Shown piece after piece: positions 24,853-36,444 of a stretch of 64,000 nucleotides of DNA (positions are counted from its first letter, which is position 1; every line of letters starts with the position of its first letter). A model generated the notes under the pieces. That model made no database searches. It was given only the letters and a program-made list of their open reading frames with translations, and was not told the origin of the DNA. A program made the translations under genes and the position numbers. This DNA comes from Pohlia nutans. Its lineage: Eukaryota > Streptophyta > Bryopsida > Bryales > Mniaceae. The stretch is taken from NCBI GenBank assembly GCA_022496805.1, contig CM040087.1, forward strand, positions 11,544,001-11,608,000, in the 5' to 3' direction.

Positions 24853-26744
24853 TAATGAAATCTAGAGTATAATCCCTCTCTTTCGCTTTCCTCCGGAGCT
24901 TCACAACAACATGCACTCAGTTTGATTCATGGATCTGCGGGCATTGAGAGTTTTGAGCGAGAAGATCGGCGATGGGCTCAACAATTATTTGATGCTGTTT
25001 CTGTAGAATGGCAGTCCTGTAAGTTAGTCGTCATCCTCTTGGTCACAGTTTTGTACTTTTGTCGATCCATGTGCCCTTCTTCCATGAGACCCTCTCCCCT
25101 CAGCAATCACGTCAGCAATTGCTTACATGGACAGCCGTGCAAATAGGCCATGCACAATTCTCCATGTCAAAACTCTGAGTATGAAACAATGAACGGGGAG
25201 AACCGGCAGCTAGTGTAAGATGCCCCGGTTGATTTTCTAAAAAACCGATTGGAATTTAGAAGGAGCGACTAAAAACCGGGTGAAAAAGCTAAAAATAAAT
25301 AAATTTATATATTAAATAGAGAAAATAACCGGACTCCACACTTGAAAAACTGGTTCAATCTTGGAATAAAAGGAAAGTAACTGGTAAAGCTCAAAAAACT
25401 TCCCGGACTGTGGTATGAAAACAAAAGAGCGTAAACAGTGGTTGATGCTCCATTGGATGAAACCTTCAATGGCACTCCGTCACTTATTTTGTTGTGTGAC
25501 TTATTGACCCGGTTGTCAGGTTAGCATCTCATGCCAAATATTCTTTTATTTTTTTTATTTTTTTGGAACAAATGTCAGATTCTTTGAAAATTCTCTTTTT
25601 AACCATTTTATTTTATTTTATTTTTGAAAAGATAATTTCCTATAGATTTGGGCTTCTCTTTTAATAATTATTTTTTCTTCTTATAATTGTTTTTTGCCAA
25701 CCTTGATGGTTGGATACGGTATTGTCTTTAGCTATCGTGCTGATAGTTTTGGAAATATGGGCCACTCTATGCATTCATTTGTACCAATTTAATACTTGTT
25801 AATTTATTCTTTTAAAATTAAAAATTTACAAGTTCCTCACTAAAGTCATAGCATTCAATAGCCTTCATGCCCTCTACCTTTTTCTTCGTGCCCCTCTACT
25901 AGGTTTCTTTCATGCCCTCTACCTTTCCTTCATGCCCTCTGCTAGATTTCCTTCATGCACTTTGTTCATCAACTTGGGATTCCGCATGTCCAATTAACTA
26001 CTAATGAAGTCGTATTGGTTGTAGAATATGTTGCACTATCTACCGTGGGGTCAAAAGAACCACTCCATGCTACTGAATATTATGGTGTTTCTGAAAATTT
26101 TCCTCGTACTTTTGTTTTATTATTTCATTTAGTTATGTTTCTTTCAACTTTGGCCATTTTGTTCACTATAGGTTTTTTTACTTTATTGTAGAGTTTTTTA
26201 GATTGTTCCTATAAGTATTTTCAGGGCATAGGTTTTGTGAAACGGTTGCTTCCTACTTTGAGCCTGTGTAGGATCCTTTCAAATGGATAATTGGAGTTGT
26301 AGATTTCAACTTGGATTTCAAAATTTCCAAAAATATTTTGTAAGACCTCTAAATGGAAAAATAAAAATAAAAATAGAATTTTTTAGATACTTATGTTCTA
26401 ATAACATTAGTAATTGTAGTATACAAAGATTCCATTATTGCCACTTTAGGCTTCATTGCAGGACTAAAAATAGAGTCGATCAGATGGAAAGCGTCAATTA
26501 TTTGGTTATCACAAGCAATACACTATCATATGAATGAAAAAGAAATAACTCTTCAACAATGACTCATACCAAGTTTCTAGGTACAGTTTAGATTTAGGAA
26601 TCATATGTGGTGCTTTTTGGATCACATGTCAAATAAAAGAAAATGTGAAGTCTAACTATACTAGAAGTTTCTGGAAAAATAAAAAAGATAATACAAACTT
26701 GTAGAAGCTACCAACTCACTAAGGTAGAGACACCAATTTCCGAT
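24853..26744. other. Intergenic sequence upstream of the L-GalDH gene
   Basis: The first few hundred bases upstream of 24852 must contain the gene's promoter, but I see no unambiguous element. At 25864-25960 the phrase CATGCCCTCTACCTTT and variants recur three or four times in a CT-rich stretch. No coding region is supported; small ORFs at 25955-26191 and 26283-26537 lack motifs. Confidence 0.45.
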
Positions 26745-26890
26745 CATGTACACAAAACCAACCACATGTGAGATTCCCTCCTAGTTTTTAGATTTTGAAA
26801 AAGGAAAATGTTTGTCATTTGTACATTAGAGTCTATAATCGGTTTTGGATGAACATACATCATTCACTTTGGAAATTTGTACTTATTCAA
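26745..26890. repeat. Copy of the dispersed repeat seen at 15642-15941
   Basis: Shares ATTTGTACATTAGAG followed by ATCGGTTTTGG, a preceding AACCAACCAC, and a following CACTTTGGAA.TTTGTA with the element at 15642. The other TIR was not located, so this may be a fragment. Confidence 0.55.
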
Positions 26891-27004
26891 ATAATTATTA
26901 GAAAATTATTTTAAAATATGGAAACTTCTTGATTTCTTATTGCTAAAAGAGGAAATTTTTCAAAATATTGATTTGTCTATCTCAAGTATAGTGCATGTCT
27001 TAAG

Positions 27005-27150
27005 TGGTCAGGAGCCTCTGGGAGCTAGCTTAGTAGTTTAGCCTATAGTATCCCAATAGGGTGACCGAGGTTCGAATCCCAATGCCGCCCAGTGACTCTT
27101 ATGACTTTGTTGCATGGGTACCCCAAAAATGTCATGGGAAGAAACATGTT
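27005..27150 (+). mobile_element. tRNA-derived SINE
   Basis: An A-box-like TAGCTTAGTAGTTTAG (about 27027) and a B-box GAGGTTCGAATCCC (about 27067) have spacing like a tRNA gene promoter, followed by an unrelated tail (CCCAGTGACTC onwards). No complete cloverleaf can be drawn: the acceptor ends do not pair. It is therefore better read as a SINE than as a tRNA gene. The 3' end is not defined. Confidence 0.6.
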
Positions 27151-27162
27151 CATTCTTTTCAA

Positions 27163-27702
27163 CCCTTAAGCATTCAAGAAGCCTTGTGGGGTCATGTTTG
27201 GTTGATTTTCACTTAGTTCCTAATTTCAAATGAAAATGGTCCCAACTAAGAAATTGTGAAAACTATCTTCTACTTCTTAATTCAATTTAAGGGTCTTCAA
27301 AATTGTTAAAATTACGTTTTTTACAACACTTTAAAGCTTAGAGCCTTTAAATTCCAATATACATTGCAGAAAATGTTTTTCAATCGAATTTCATTTTGTA
27401 TAAGCTCAAGAAGTATGCCAACTACACCTTGTTGCTCATCACTATTATTTTCATTTTTCCTAAAACAATTTATACTATTTTAGGCATCTTTGTAATCACT
27501 ATGGCTATTACAAGGGGAAAACTTTGATTTTTATTTATAAAATTCATTTCATTTTAATAATTATAACAATAAGTGTAAATTGGTTCAAGAATATATTATA
27601 TGAAAAAAGTACCAAAAAGGTATAATGCATTTTAAAATATGAGAAATTGCTCGAGAAATTGATGAGGTTTGACCGGGTAAATGTACTGTGGACGTTTAAG
27701 GA
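27163..27702. mobile_element. TTAA-type MITE, copy 1 of a pair with 60223-60840
   Basis: The left end is CCCTTAAGCATTC, preceded by TCAA. The right end, read inward, is TCCTTAAACGTCC, followed by TTAA (27703-27706). The interior matches 60223-60840 over most of its length, for example CAAATGAAAATGGTCCCAAC, CCAATATACA.T.CAGAAAATG and ATTGATGAGGTTTGAC. It is 540 bp and non-coding. Confidence 0.8.
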
Positions 27703-27706
27703 TTAA

Positions 27707-28130
27707 TGGTACTTAATTGTAAACTAGGTAGTTATAGGGTTCACATTCAAAAGAAAGCATGAAGGGTAGCATACACTATGTAGGTCATGGAAGCGTACTT
27801 AGAATAACTATTCCCCAACAGACACTCAATTCATACAGGCCAAAAGCCCTCCTTACTCTCTCTCTAGCCAGGAATGGGTGTCTCTACCTTAGAAGAGCAG
27901 TTTTTGGTACTTTTGGTCGTGTGGTAAAGCCCTTGTTATATTAGAACATAGTTGATATTATTAATTCAAAATTATTTAAATAAAATCCTATTAACAAATG
28001 AAAGAAAAAATTATGATATTTTAGCATGTGTTATTTGCACACTATATGAATAAGTTATTACTCTTCAAAGTGTTGAATAAGTACTTGAATTAATACGCAA
28101 GAGATTGTAGAGAGGGATTGCAAGAGTATC
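27707..28130. other. Intergenic sequence, nothing recognised
   Basis: No ORF with a motif and no repeat pair was found. Confidence 0.5.
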
Positions 28131-29265
28131 TAAGGGTCAGTTATGACAGCAAAGGGGGGAGCGCGATGTCTAGCTAAGCTCCGCGATATGCGGTGTAAAG
28201 AGTCGGAGGGATGGTTAGCAGCCTTGCTGCTTGCTGAGGAGTTGTTCGTGTGTGCGATGATAGAGATGCAAGCGGCTAAGCATGGACAAGGCAGGCCGGG
28301 CTGCCATTGCGAAAATTCGAGAAAGCTACACAAGTTCAGATCTAGATGTGTTGTTGGAGTGTTGGGACCACATCTGTGTGTGTAATGTTGCTACCACCTT
28401 TGTGTTAGATCTGTTAGGTCGCTTGTGTAAAAGAGGCAGGCTAGGCTGCCCCCATAGATCTATGACTAGTCCGTTTTGCATTTTCTTCATACACGCATCA
28501 CAAACCATCCTCACCAGAACTCCCTCTCTCCACACCACATTCAAACAGCACACTGATGACCACAACAAGAGCAAAGCCGCCTCGCAGGCTTGACATCCCT
28601 CACCCTCTCATTTCAATCATGCATTGCACTCTTTATTTCACTATCTTTGTTTCAGATCTGCATTGGCATAACTCCAACCTTTTAGATCTAGATCTGTCGT
28701 GCAACATGCCAATCTATCAGCTAACTTATTGCAACTCCATAGACTGCCTTTGTCTCTCAACTCGATCCAAAGCTTGCACAGACTGTGAAGCGCATGAGAA
28801 AATAAGCAGCCCTCCTTCTTTTGCCTCTGCAACCTCGACAACGTCAAGGGCAACCTCAACAGATCCCGCATCCGCAGAAGGTGTCAACAGTGGTGCAGCT
28901 CTGCTGCGCAACACAAGAGTTCACTCAAAATGCCCCAACAAGGCTAGCACCGATTACCGCTTCAACAAATCATGTAGCAGTCAAACGAGACCGTGTCAAC
29001 AAATCCCAAGCAAGCAAGGAGCTCGACAACAAGATGTTCAGCCCGCAACCTAACACCAAACTCGGCAATCAAAGATAAGCAAACAAACCTCTATGAATTC
29101 TTGCTAGTCTTATTACATCATGCAGATCAACTTCACTGTTGTCACCACCGGTGCCGCTCCAAGCCGCGCCCAGAACCCTCAACGACACCCCAACTTGCAA
29201 CGTCCACGCATCCATACCAGCCTGCAATGTCCAGCCGACATCAACGGAACAGATTCCTGGAACGG
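28131..29265. other. GC-richer block of unknown origin
   Basis: Distinctly less AT-rich than its surroundings, C/A-rich on the + strand towards its right end. Overlapping open frames on both strands (for example 28556-29053 on +) are low in complexity and show no domain. It abuts the gypsy leader fragment at about 29266, which breaks off abruptly there. It may be another transposon's LTR or untranslated region. No ends or repeats were identified to support that. Confidence 0.4.
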
Positions 29266-29490
29266 ATTTTTAAAGCCCGTGATAAAGAATTTAGTTGTCT
29301 ATTAGAATACTACTAAGAAAAATACATGTCATTCCATTGAAATTTTAGTTTTTCATAAAGAAGTTACACATTCTATTTTTCCAAGTTAAATCTTAGACAT
29401 TCTTATCATAAGGGAAGATTAAAAATTCTTTTTCTATTTTTCATTTTAGCCACCGATAGCCAGGACCTTTCCCCGGCAGCGGCGCCAAAA
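29266..29490 (-). mobile_element. Truncated gypsy leader with primer-binding site
   Basis: The 225 bp are almost identical to 46635-46856, the leader of the large - strand element. Read on the - strand, the primer-binding site is TGGCGCCGCTGCCGGGG (29471-29487), three bases after the LTR end (29491). PBS sequences of this TGGCGCC type occur in Athila/Tat-lineage plant gypsy elements. The leader breaks off at about 29266. It lies on the far side of the 4.2 kb LTR, where host DNA would be expected after a 3' LTR. Confidence 0.88.
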
Positions 29491-30715
29491 TGTTAGCCTA
29501 GTTTTGTGATTTCCAAAACACAGGAACAAAATAAGTATAGGGGTTCTTTTGAAAGGAAAGGTTAAGCAGTCTATCGTTGTGTGACTAAAGTCACTATCAA
29601 AATAGAATTTAAGTTTTGAATACTAGCAAAACACTCTTATTCCCAAGGTATTGAATTTGGTGGTCAGTCCATTAGTGCAGTGACACAATGAAGTCCCAGT
29701 CCTGCCTAGTGTTCTATTAGGAGGTCAAAGAGTCTGATCAAATTGTCAGGTTTGGTCAAATTGTCAAATGCATGATCTATCACCTAGTCAAATGCCAAGA
29801 TAATACTTTGTATAATATATATATTTCCTTCTTTATCTGATATTTATGTTTAGGTCAAATAGTCCAGTAATTGCTCTTTTGAGCCTATCTTCGCAGCTAA
29901 TGCAATATGTCTAACGAATATCAGTATTCTATGTCAAATAATCTGGTCAAATAGTCTTTGCAGTGGTCAAAGTGTCTGGCAGTTGTGCAAAGTATGTTGA
30001 GTTTTGAATTACTCACCAAGATTTTACTTCTTGGACTTTATTTATCCTTTTAGGTCAAATTGTCCAATGTACACAATTAGATCCTACATACAAAACCACA
30101 TGGGTCTAATAACTAATTGTGCTCAATTTCTACCCTAAAAACCATTCTAGGAAATAGAACCTAAGACCATGCAATCTAAAACCTATATCCGTGACTTTTT
30201 GAGAAAGTATAAAGTAGCTTTAAAGTATTAAAATAACACTATAATCATGCATCCGCCATGAGAATAGGGTTATATTTAACTTTTAACTTTAACTTTTATC
30301 TTTGCTTTTAACTTTTTAGGTTACTTTATGTTAAAACTTTAAAAAGTCAAAATTAAGTCTAAACTCATGCATCCGCCATGAGAATAGATTTAACTTTAAT
30401 TTTTATAAGTTTAAGTTATTTTTATTTAATTCATTTTATTCTATTCTTTTCTTTTCTAATTTTGTTTTGGATTTTTGTATTCATTTTATTTTAAGTATCT
30501 TTTTTAAAGAATGCAAACAATGTTATGAAATTTCTGAATTTTGTACTTTATAAGTATTCCAAATTTTAATTTTAATTTTTAATAAAATTTAAAACACTGT
30601 ATTTTATACCATTCAAGAAACCAGTGGATTTTTGGTATAAAACAGCACTTTTCGAAGTGCCATAAAATAGTCAATTTGAACTCGTTTTCAGAATTTCAAA
30701 TTAGAGTAGAACTAA

Positions 30716-31123
30716 GGTAGGAAAACCAAAAACGGTTAATGCCCTCAAGGCGTGCACTAGAGTTTTTTAAAAGCAGGGAGGTGGGAGACCGAAAATGGAG
30801 AATTTTTGCATGACGAGGATTCCAAAAATTTACTAAAAATTGCTAATTTTTTTGGAATCTTGTGTGCGGTTTTCTGTGATATTAGTTAACCGTTTTTGGT
30901 GCTTTCATGTGTAGAAAAGGAAGAGTCTAGTATACAAGAAGGGGGTTTGACAAACTTCCCACTTTGAGAAATTGTAGATAATTATTTACGGGGAATAAAA
31001 ATACGAAACAACTTGCATTCTTCATCATTTCTTCTTCTTCATCTCAAAAAAATTTCACATAATTTCTAACTCCATTCCTTCTAGTCAAATCACCTTATTT
31101 TCACCGTTTTTGGTTTTCCTACC
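30716..31123. mobile_element. MITE with GGTAGGA ends inside the LTR
   Basis: The 21 bp terminal inverted repeats, starting GGTAGGAAAACC, are identical at both ends. TTAA follows the right end (31124-31127) and CTAA precedes the left (30712-30715), so the target was probably TTAA or TA. It shares the first seven TIR bases with the MITE in the PHT1 intron. A second inner match, TTAACCGTTTTTGG, occurs near 30886. Confidence 0.82.
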
Positions 31124-33401
31124 TTAATGAAGCAAATTCTTCATTTCATTAGTTGAACGCAAATTCAAATTATACCATTTAGGTATTTTAAATTCAGATC
31201 AAACATAGAAAATAAACACAGTTTCGCAATTCTTGAAACTTCCACAATTTTAGTGCAAAACAAAATCATCAGTCACGCACACACACACTCAACAAATCAT
31301 ACACTAGTTTATAATTTCCTCTTCCAAGGAATACATTCAGATTTTCAATCTCTAAATTCTAATTCTATTCTGCACAAAACGAATACCTGCAATGCTGCTG
31401 TAATCAAGCTAATCTATCTGCAAGGCTAACACCTTACTCTCTCAATTTGCCTTAACCTGCACAACACAACTTATAGATAAAAACAAGTTAGAATGTAAAA
31501 ATTAAATCAAGTCACAATTTGCTCAAGTCTGATCCCCATTCTTTGATATCAACTAGTTGACACGTTTGGTTCCTTTCTCAAGCCATAAACTCTACAGATC
31601 ATGTAAGAATTTGAGATCTCAAGTAGGTTGCAAGAATGTGACATGGAACATAGTCAGGTAAAGTCAAGAATGCGCTCTGATCACTAAAATTAGTTCGACG
31701 CAAACATCACACTACTCAAAGACAAGCACGTCTTTAGCTGTATAAAACTCAGCAATATGCTATGAAATTCTTTACTATTTGCGCCAAAGAACCGAAATTA
31801 CACTCTACAGAAACAGAGGACAACACCCAAGCTGGACACCATTGCCTACCAACCCTTAAGTCTTGCTGCATGTACCATAGATACAAACAGACAAAGTCAC
31901 GCACATCTTGAATCTCAGTCCCTGATGCAAAAAGTCCGGAAAATAATAATAATAATAACAATAAAACTCACCGAGTTTTATTTGCAAGAAGATCCAGTTC
32001 GGTGCTGAGAGTGCGACTCCTGCCTTGTTCGCATTCGCTGCTCAAACGCCACACCCTGGCACTCAAGAAAACTCGTCCGTCACACAGACTCTGGCACTCA
32101 CCAGCAACACCGCAACTCCGTCGCTGCTACCGGCTCCCAAAAATTGCAGCACTCTCCACCTGCACTCTTGCTTTGATCACTCCGGTACTGTTCACACATA
32201 AATTCAGGCTCCGCTCTCTGTCTGCACTCTCCAAATCAACAGTCGCACTTTGATCGCCTCGGCACTCACGACAAACACTTAGAACCCAGCACTCACACAC
32301 TCACTCAATCTCCGTAAATAACTCAAGAATCTCGGATCTTCAGCCACTGCAGACAAATCCTCAATTTCCGGTCTCACAGTAAAACCTCAGGCTCTGCTTC
32401 CATCACCTTCACTCCGGTACCCACGCACTGTCACTTCGAAACCTCACAGACCACACGTCTCCTTGTTCTCACCGTCACCCAACACCAGCACTTTCACTTG
32501 AACTGAAATCCCGTCGCTCACACAGTACTTGTAACCCTTGCTTTCGCAGTCACCGTCTCCGCTCTCCCGGTAACAAAACACAGTCGCCGCTCTCTGTCTT
32601 CAATCACCGCTCCGCTCTGCTCAAGTTACTCCGGTACCCACCAACAATTGATCGCTATCGGTACTCACAAGAATTGAAACCCCCACGCTACACACACTCC
32701 GTCAATCCCAAAAATCACAGTCACCGAACTCACAGGCTGCCGCACTCACAGCGACTCCTGGATTACTCCAATACTCACGAAAACTCAAACACCTGCAATT
32801 TTCCGCCGCTCGTGTCCACCGCCTCAACACTCACAAACCCTCAGCCAGAAATAACGATTCACCTCTGAAGACACCAACCCAAGCATATCTCGAAATAAAC
32901 AACCCACACAAAAATACACGAGGGCAAAAATCTTGAATCAGGGAGTGGGTAGGGTTCCAGAAGAGCCTGCGAGTCAGAAGCCAGCCTGCTTCAACGAATT
33001 AAATTACTCCACATGCCCTCCGCACTTGGGTTCACGCACAAGATACGAATCCCTGCCCCACTGCCAGAAAGACACTGCACCTCCGAAGAACCAGCCAAAG
33101 CAATCTCCAACACCACAACCCACACACCAAAAAAAAACGTAACACCGTCGTTGCGCCCTTCAGAAAAATACCGGCTCCTCTCAGCCTCCGAAAACTCACT
33201 CAAACAATTGCAGTCGCAGTGAACACAAAACCCAGTCGCCGCTCTCACAGCAAAGAAAAACTCGTCGCTCATACAACTTAATTACACACAATACACACAC
33301 AAGATAAGCAGAAGAATTTTCATTGAATTACAAATTGGTTTTCACAAAGAACAATGAAGACGACGAGCAAAACTGCTGAGAGAGCAGTTGCTGCAATTGC
33401 T

Positions 33402-33409
33402 CTTATACA
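33402..33409 (-). promoter_or_regulatory. TATA box of the long LTR
   Basis: Reads TGTATAAGAG on the - strand, in the upstream half of the LTR. About 65 bases further along the - strand lies an AT-rich segment, TTTGTAATTCAATGAAAATT, of the kind found at the R/poly(A) region of plant LTRs. Start-site use is inferred. Confidence 0.55.
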
Positions 33410-33701
33410 AGCGGGATGGGTGCAATCGCTTAACTGCCACCTTTTCTCTTTACATGACACGTGTCATGACTCCACCTCTTTAAATCCCTTGCTTTTTCTT
33501 TGGCTCAACTTTTGCTTTCACTTTTGTTATTCTACTTTATTACTTTTCTACCATTCCTTGTACTTTCTTTTTAACTTTTTGATACTTTTTGGAATTAATG
33601 CATGTAATTCTACTATTCTACTATTTTTAATTTACAAAATGTTTTAATTTGTCTACAAATTTTAGAACTAATCTTATACTAGCCTAAAAGTTCTAACTAC
33701 A

Positions 33702-33737
33702 TAGCCCCCTACTTAGCCCATTGACGTCCCCGTCAAT
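33702..33737 (-). promoter_or_regulatory. Hairpin plus polypurine tract before the long LTR
   Basis: On the - strand ATTGACGGGGACGTCAAT (33737 down to 33720) is a perfect 7 bp stem with a GGGA loop and contains the TGA stop of the third ORF. It is followed by CTAAGTAGGGGGCTA, a polypurine tract that would prime plus-strand synthesis right at the LTR start (33701). A second module of the same design follows pol at 38684-38716. Confidence 0.75.
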
Positions 33738-36444
33738 GAAACTTGGGTCTTTTGTTGCGGTCTTGATTCTGCTGACGTATCCGCTTCAAATGTAATCTAT
33801 CACATGCTTTCTTGATGTCGTCATCACGTTCCAATAAGGCTGGGTTATGAGTCCTCTGATAGATTAACCAATTCTCCACAGGTTGCTGCCGTGTCAATGG
33901 AAATTCATTTGAAAAACAGAGATGAGATCCATATAGAAAATGTGTAATAGACATCACCTCCAATACTCGGTGCCAACGGGAAGTGTGATGCTGAAGTTTC
34001 ACGAGCATATGAATTTCTGGTCTGAATTTGTCAAACTTGTTGACATTAAGGATGACTTTGTGTTGGGAATACATCATCCTGAGAAAGTCACAGAAAACTG
34101 CTGCTCGGAAACAGACTGGATCTGTATGAGTAATATGCTCCTCATGGAATGCTGCATAAGCCTGAGCACATGATTCTGGACTATCAAAAGAACCTGGGAT
34201 TTTAGGCCAATTGTACTCCATAGAATCTAGTGTTGCATGCGGGTTCCATTTATATCGTCTTTCACAGGGACAAAAGTGACTGTTTGTCACTACAGCAGCA
34301 AGGGGATCAACTTGCCAATCAGTTGATATTTTCGGATAGATAAGGTCATATGGTGACTCCTCTGTAACTGATAAGCCATAATCCTCCACTAGCCACTCCA
34401 AAGCTTTCCATGAAGGAACTGGTCTTTCCATTTCAATATTTTTAAACATATTATAATATTGTCCCAAGAACTGGCATGTAAGAATAGAACCTTGTACTGG
34501 AGTCTTGGTAGTAAGCCATGGTGCAGGCTTGTAATGCGGTGGAGGCAGCTGAATCACTGATGTCTCTCTCACATGCGGCAGATGTATAGTACCTTGGGCA
34601 TATCCATCCAAGGTCTTACATAATCTCTTATATGTCTCATGCATGTTAAAGACATAATGACTACATGTCAACTCACCCCGTTGTGCTACAGCTTCTCTGT
34701 TTATCACCGCTGCTAACAATGCTTGTGTTTTGCCCATTGAATTTGCTCGATCCTTCATGTGATTTCTGATTTCAAACAATTCTTGTTTCCACTTCTCTCG
34801 TACACCTTCCTGGGCAAAAACATCTGCATCTATATGCTCTCTGTGATTTGAGATAATCACATATCTGCTAGCGACAGTGGTCAAATCCACTTTTCTGCGA
34901 TGATAGAGCTCCTTCTCCAAATTAATGTAATACAATAAAGCTCTGGCTCCCAAATCAGCAATAGGATAAAATAATGGAGTCCAGTTGGTCAGGGATAAAT
35001 CTCCACGTACCAACATCTCACATAATAGATTCTGCATGTTGTCAAAGTTTGCAGACATTTCCCAAGCTTCCTCCCACTGGTCCTGTGATAACTGCTGACC
35101 TCTCTGAATAGTATGTATACTGAGACACATATCACACTGAAGCTCATATGCACGAAATAGAGAAAAAGTTGGTGCTGATTCCAACTGCTGCTGCCACATG
35201 ATTTGATGTAGGCTGGTCATAGTATTAAGAGTTTTTTCTAACTCTTGATTGAGTTCTTCGTTGGTATTAACCAATAATCTCACAGTCTGCTCCAAATCTG
35301 TGACAGTATGTGCATGACTGGAAGTCTCAGGTACTTGGACTGGTACTCGAGTCTCTAAAGATATCTTCAACTGTTGCAGCTCCACCTTGAGGGTATTTAT
35401 TTCCTCTTGCATCTTTTCCTTTCTGATTCTCAAAGTGGTATTAACTTCAAGTGTCTTTTTGTTTTCCACTTGAAGTTCTTTATACTTTTGGGTTACATCC
35501 ATATGTTCTTTGATTTGAGCTTCTAATGCATCTTTAGCTTCTTTATGCATCTTTTGAAACTGAATTCTATGGATTTCAGATTCTCTCACCTTTTCTTTTA
35601 AGGCTGCTTCTCTGGTCCTAAAGGCATTGAGTTCTAGACTCATAAACCTTTGCTTTTCTTCATATTCTTTGTTGGACTTGAGTAAATCATCATATGAAAG
35701 ATTAATAGATGTATATACCATAGAATCTGGTGGTAATACCGCTGAGTCTGGTTCTTTGCTCTGCTCAGGCACAGACGAGCTCGATATAGACTGTTTAGAT
35801 AATAGCTCTTCCACCACTGGCACATGCATGCATATCATAGATAATAATGGTGCTGAGACTAAGGCCATAGGATTCCGCTTCTTCTTCAATGTGAGTTCCC
35901 GTAATAAATAATCATAGCTTAGATAACTCCAATCAAAGCACTGTCCATCCCATGAGTGTAAACCAACATATAACAGTTCTTCTGATGCTATCTCTGGAAG
36001 TGTGTTATAGAAGAATCGTTGGTTCAAATAGATCAGCCAAACTGCTAATGCCTCATTGGTAATCAATTTTAGATCCCAGCCTTTGTTAGTCTTGGCTTGG
36101 TCCATATACTCTCCAAATATGTGGGATTTCTCCTCCATGGTGAGTCTGACTGCCCCTGATAATCTTTCTCCTCTCAACGGGATGTGCAAGATCTCTGATA
36201 TCACCCGTGGTGCAAGGCATACTCTCCTTTTGTGAAGGAACACATCCTTCATCTTGCCATGCTCACTCGTGGTGATAAACTCACCAATCAATTCCAAGTT
36301 AGGTTTGGCTAACTTGAAACTTATATACTCCAAAATTCCAGCCTTCTTGAGTTTATCCTTCCTCTCATCAGGGAGCTTTGCTAGTATGCGTTCTGGAAAC
36401 TCCAGAAGTGGAACTGGTACAATGGTGAGTGCTTTCTTCTTCAT
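33733..36444 (-). CDS. Intact third ORF of the gypsy element, unknown function
   Basis: 903 residues from the ATG at 36444; the frame opens six codons earlier with TTG. I do not recognise a certain family. The first 200 residues (HKRRVCLAPRVISEILHIPL, then NEALAVWLIYLNQRFF) vaguely recall the plant transposon/mobile-type domains found in the 3' ORFs of some gypsy elements. Residues about 265-420 form a long Glu/Lys-rich coiled coil (EYEEKQRFMSLELNAFRTRE onwards). The C-terminal 480 residues contain scattered Cys/His/Trp and end in the basic tail RNKRPKFH. I see no signal peptide and no convincing membrane segment, so a classic envelope protein is unlikely. It ends at the polypurine module before the LTR. 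A CAG nine bases before the ATG could be a splice acceptor. It has no internal stop although pol nearby has two. Confidence 0.85.
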   Translation of the reverse strand: MKKKALTIVPVPLLEFPERILAKLPDERKDKLKKAGILEYISFKLAKPNLELIGEFITTSEHGKMKDVFLHKRRVCLAPRVISEILHIPLRGERLSGAVRLTMEEKSHIFGEYMDQAKTNKGWDLKLITNEALAVWLIYLNQRFFYNTLPEIASEELLYVGLHSWDGQCFDWSYLSYDYLLRELTLKKKRNPMALVSAPLLSMICMHVPVVEELLSKQSISSSSVPEQSKEPDSAVLPPDSMVYTSINLSYDDLLKSNKEYEEKQRFMSLELNAFRTREAALKEKVRESEIHRIQFQKMHKEAKDALEAQIKEHMDVTQKYKELQVENKKTLEVNTTLRIRKEKMQEEINTLKVELQQLKISLETRVPVQVPETSSHAHTVTDLEQTVRLLVNTNEELNQELEKTLNTMTSLHQIMWQQQLESAPTFSLFRAYELQCDMCLSIHTIQRGQQLSQDQWEEAWEMSANFDNMQNLLCEMLVRGDLSLTNWTPLFYPIADLGARALLYYINLEKELYHRRKVDLTTVASRYVIISNHREHIDADVFAQEGVREKWKQELFEIRNHMKDRANSMGKTQALLAAVINREAVAQRGELTCSHYVFNMHETYKRLCKTLDGYAQGTIHLPHVRETSVIQLPPPHYKPAPWLTTKTPVQGSILTCQFLGQYYNMFKNIEMERPVPSWKALEWLVEDYGLSVTEESPYDLIYPKISTDWQVDPLAAVVTNSHFCPCERRYKWNPHATLDSMEYNWPKIPGSFDSPESCAQAYAAFHEEHITHTDPVCFRAAVFCDFLRMMYSQHKVILNVNKFDKFRPEIHMLVKLQHHTSRWHRVLEVMSITHFLYGSHLCFSNEFPLTRQQPVENWLIYQRTHNPALLERDDDIKKACDRLHLKRIRQQNQDRNKRPKFH

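Larger units (their letters stand above)
29491..33701 (-). mobile_element. Long (4.2 kb) gypsy LTR, TG...CA
   Basis: On the - strand it starts TGTAGTTAGAAC (33701), directly after a polypurine tract, and ends GGCTAACA (29491), directly before a PBS. It matches the decayed LTR at 1-1832. A promoter-like TGTATAAGAG lies at 33402-33409, with the transcript expected to run leftward. The part at 31960-33280 is rich in CACTC/GAGTG motifs and unusually GC-rich for the region; its small open frames are low in complexity and not genes. A 408 bp MITE (30716-31123) is inserted. It is far longer than usual plant gypsy LTRs, approaching Ogre-like sizes. Confidence 0.82.

Noticed and set aside
27027..27085. 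tRNA gene
   Set aside because: A and B boxes are present but the acceptor and anticodon stems do not pair; SINE is the better call.
28131..29265. Possible LTR of another element
   Set aside because: Base composition is suggestive, but I found no TG/CA ends, no partner copy, and no PBS or PPT.
32002..33272. Small Ser/His/Thr-rich open frames on both strands
   Set aside because: They lie in the repetitive CACTC-rich part of an LTR.
33733..36444. Viral-type envelope gene
   Set aside because: Position suits an env-like ORF, but no signal peptide, membrane anchor or fusion-type region is visible.
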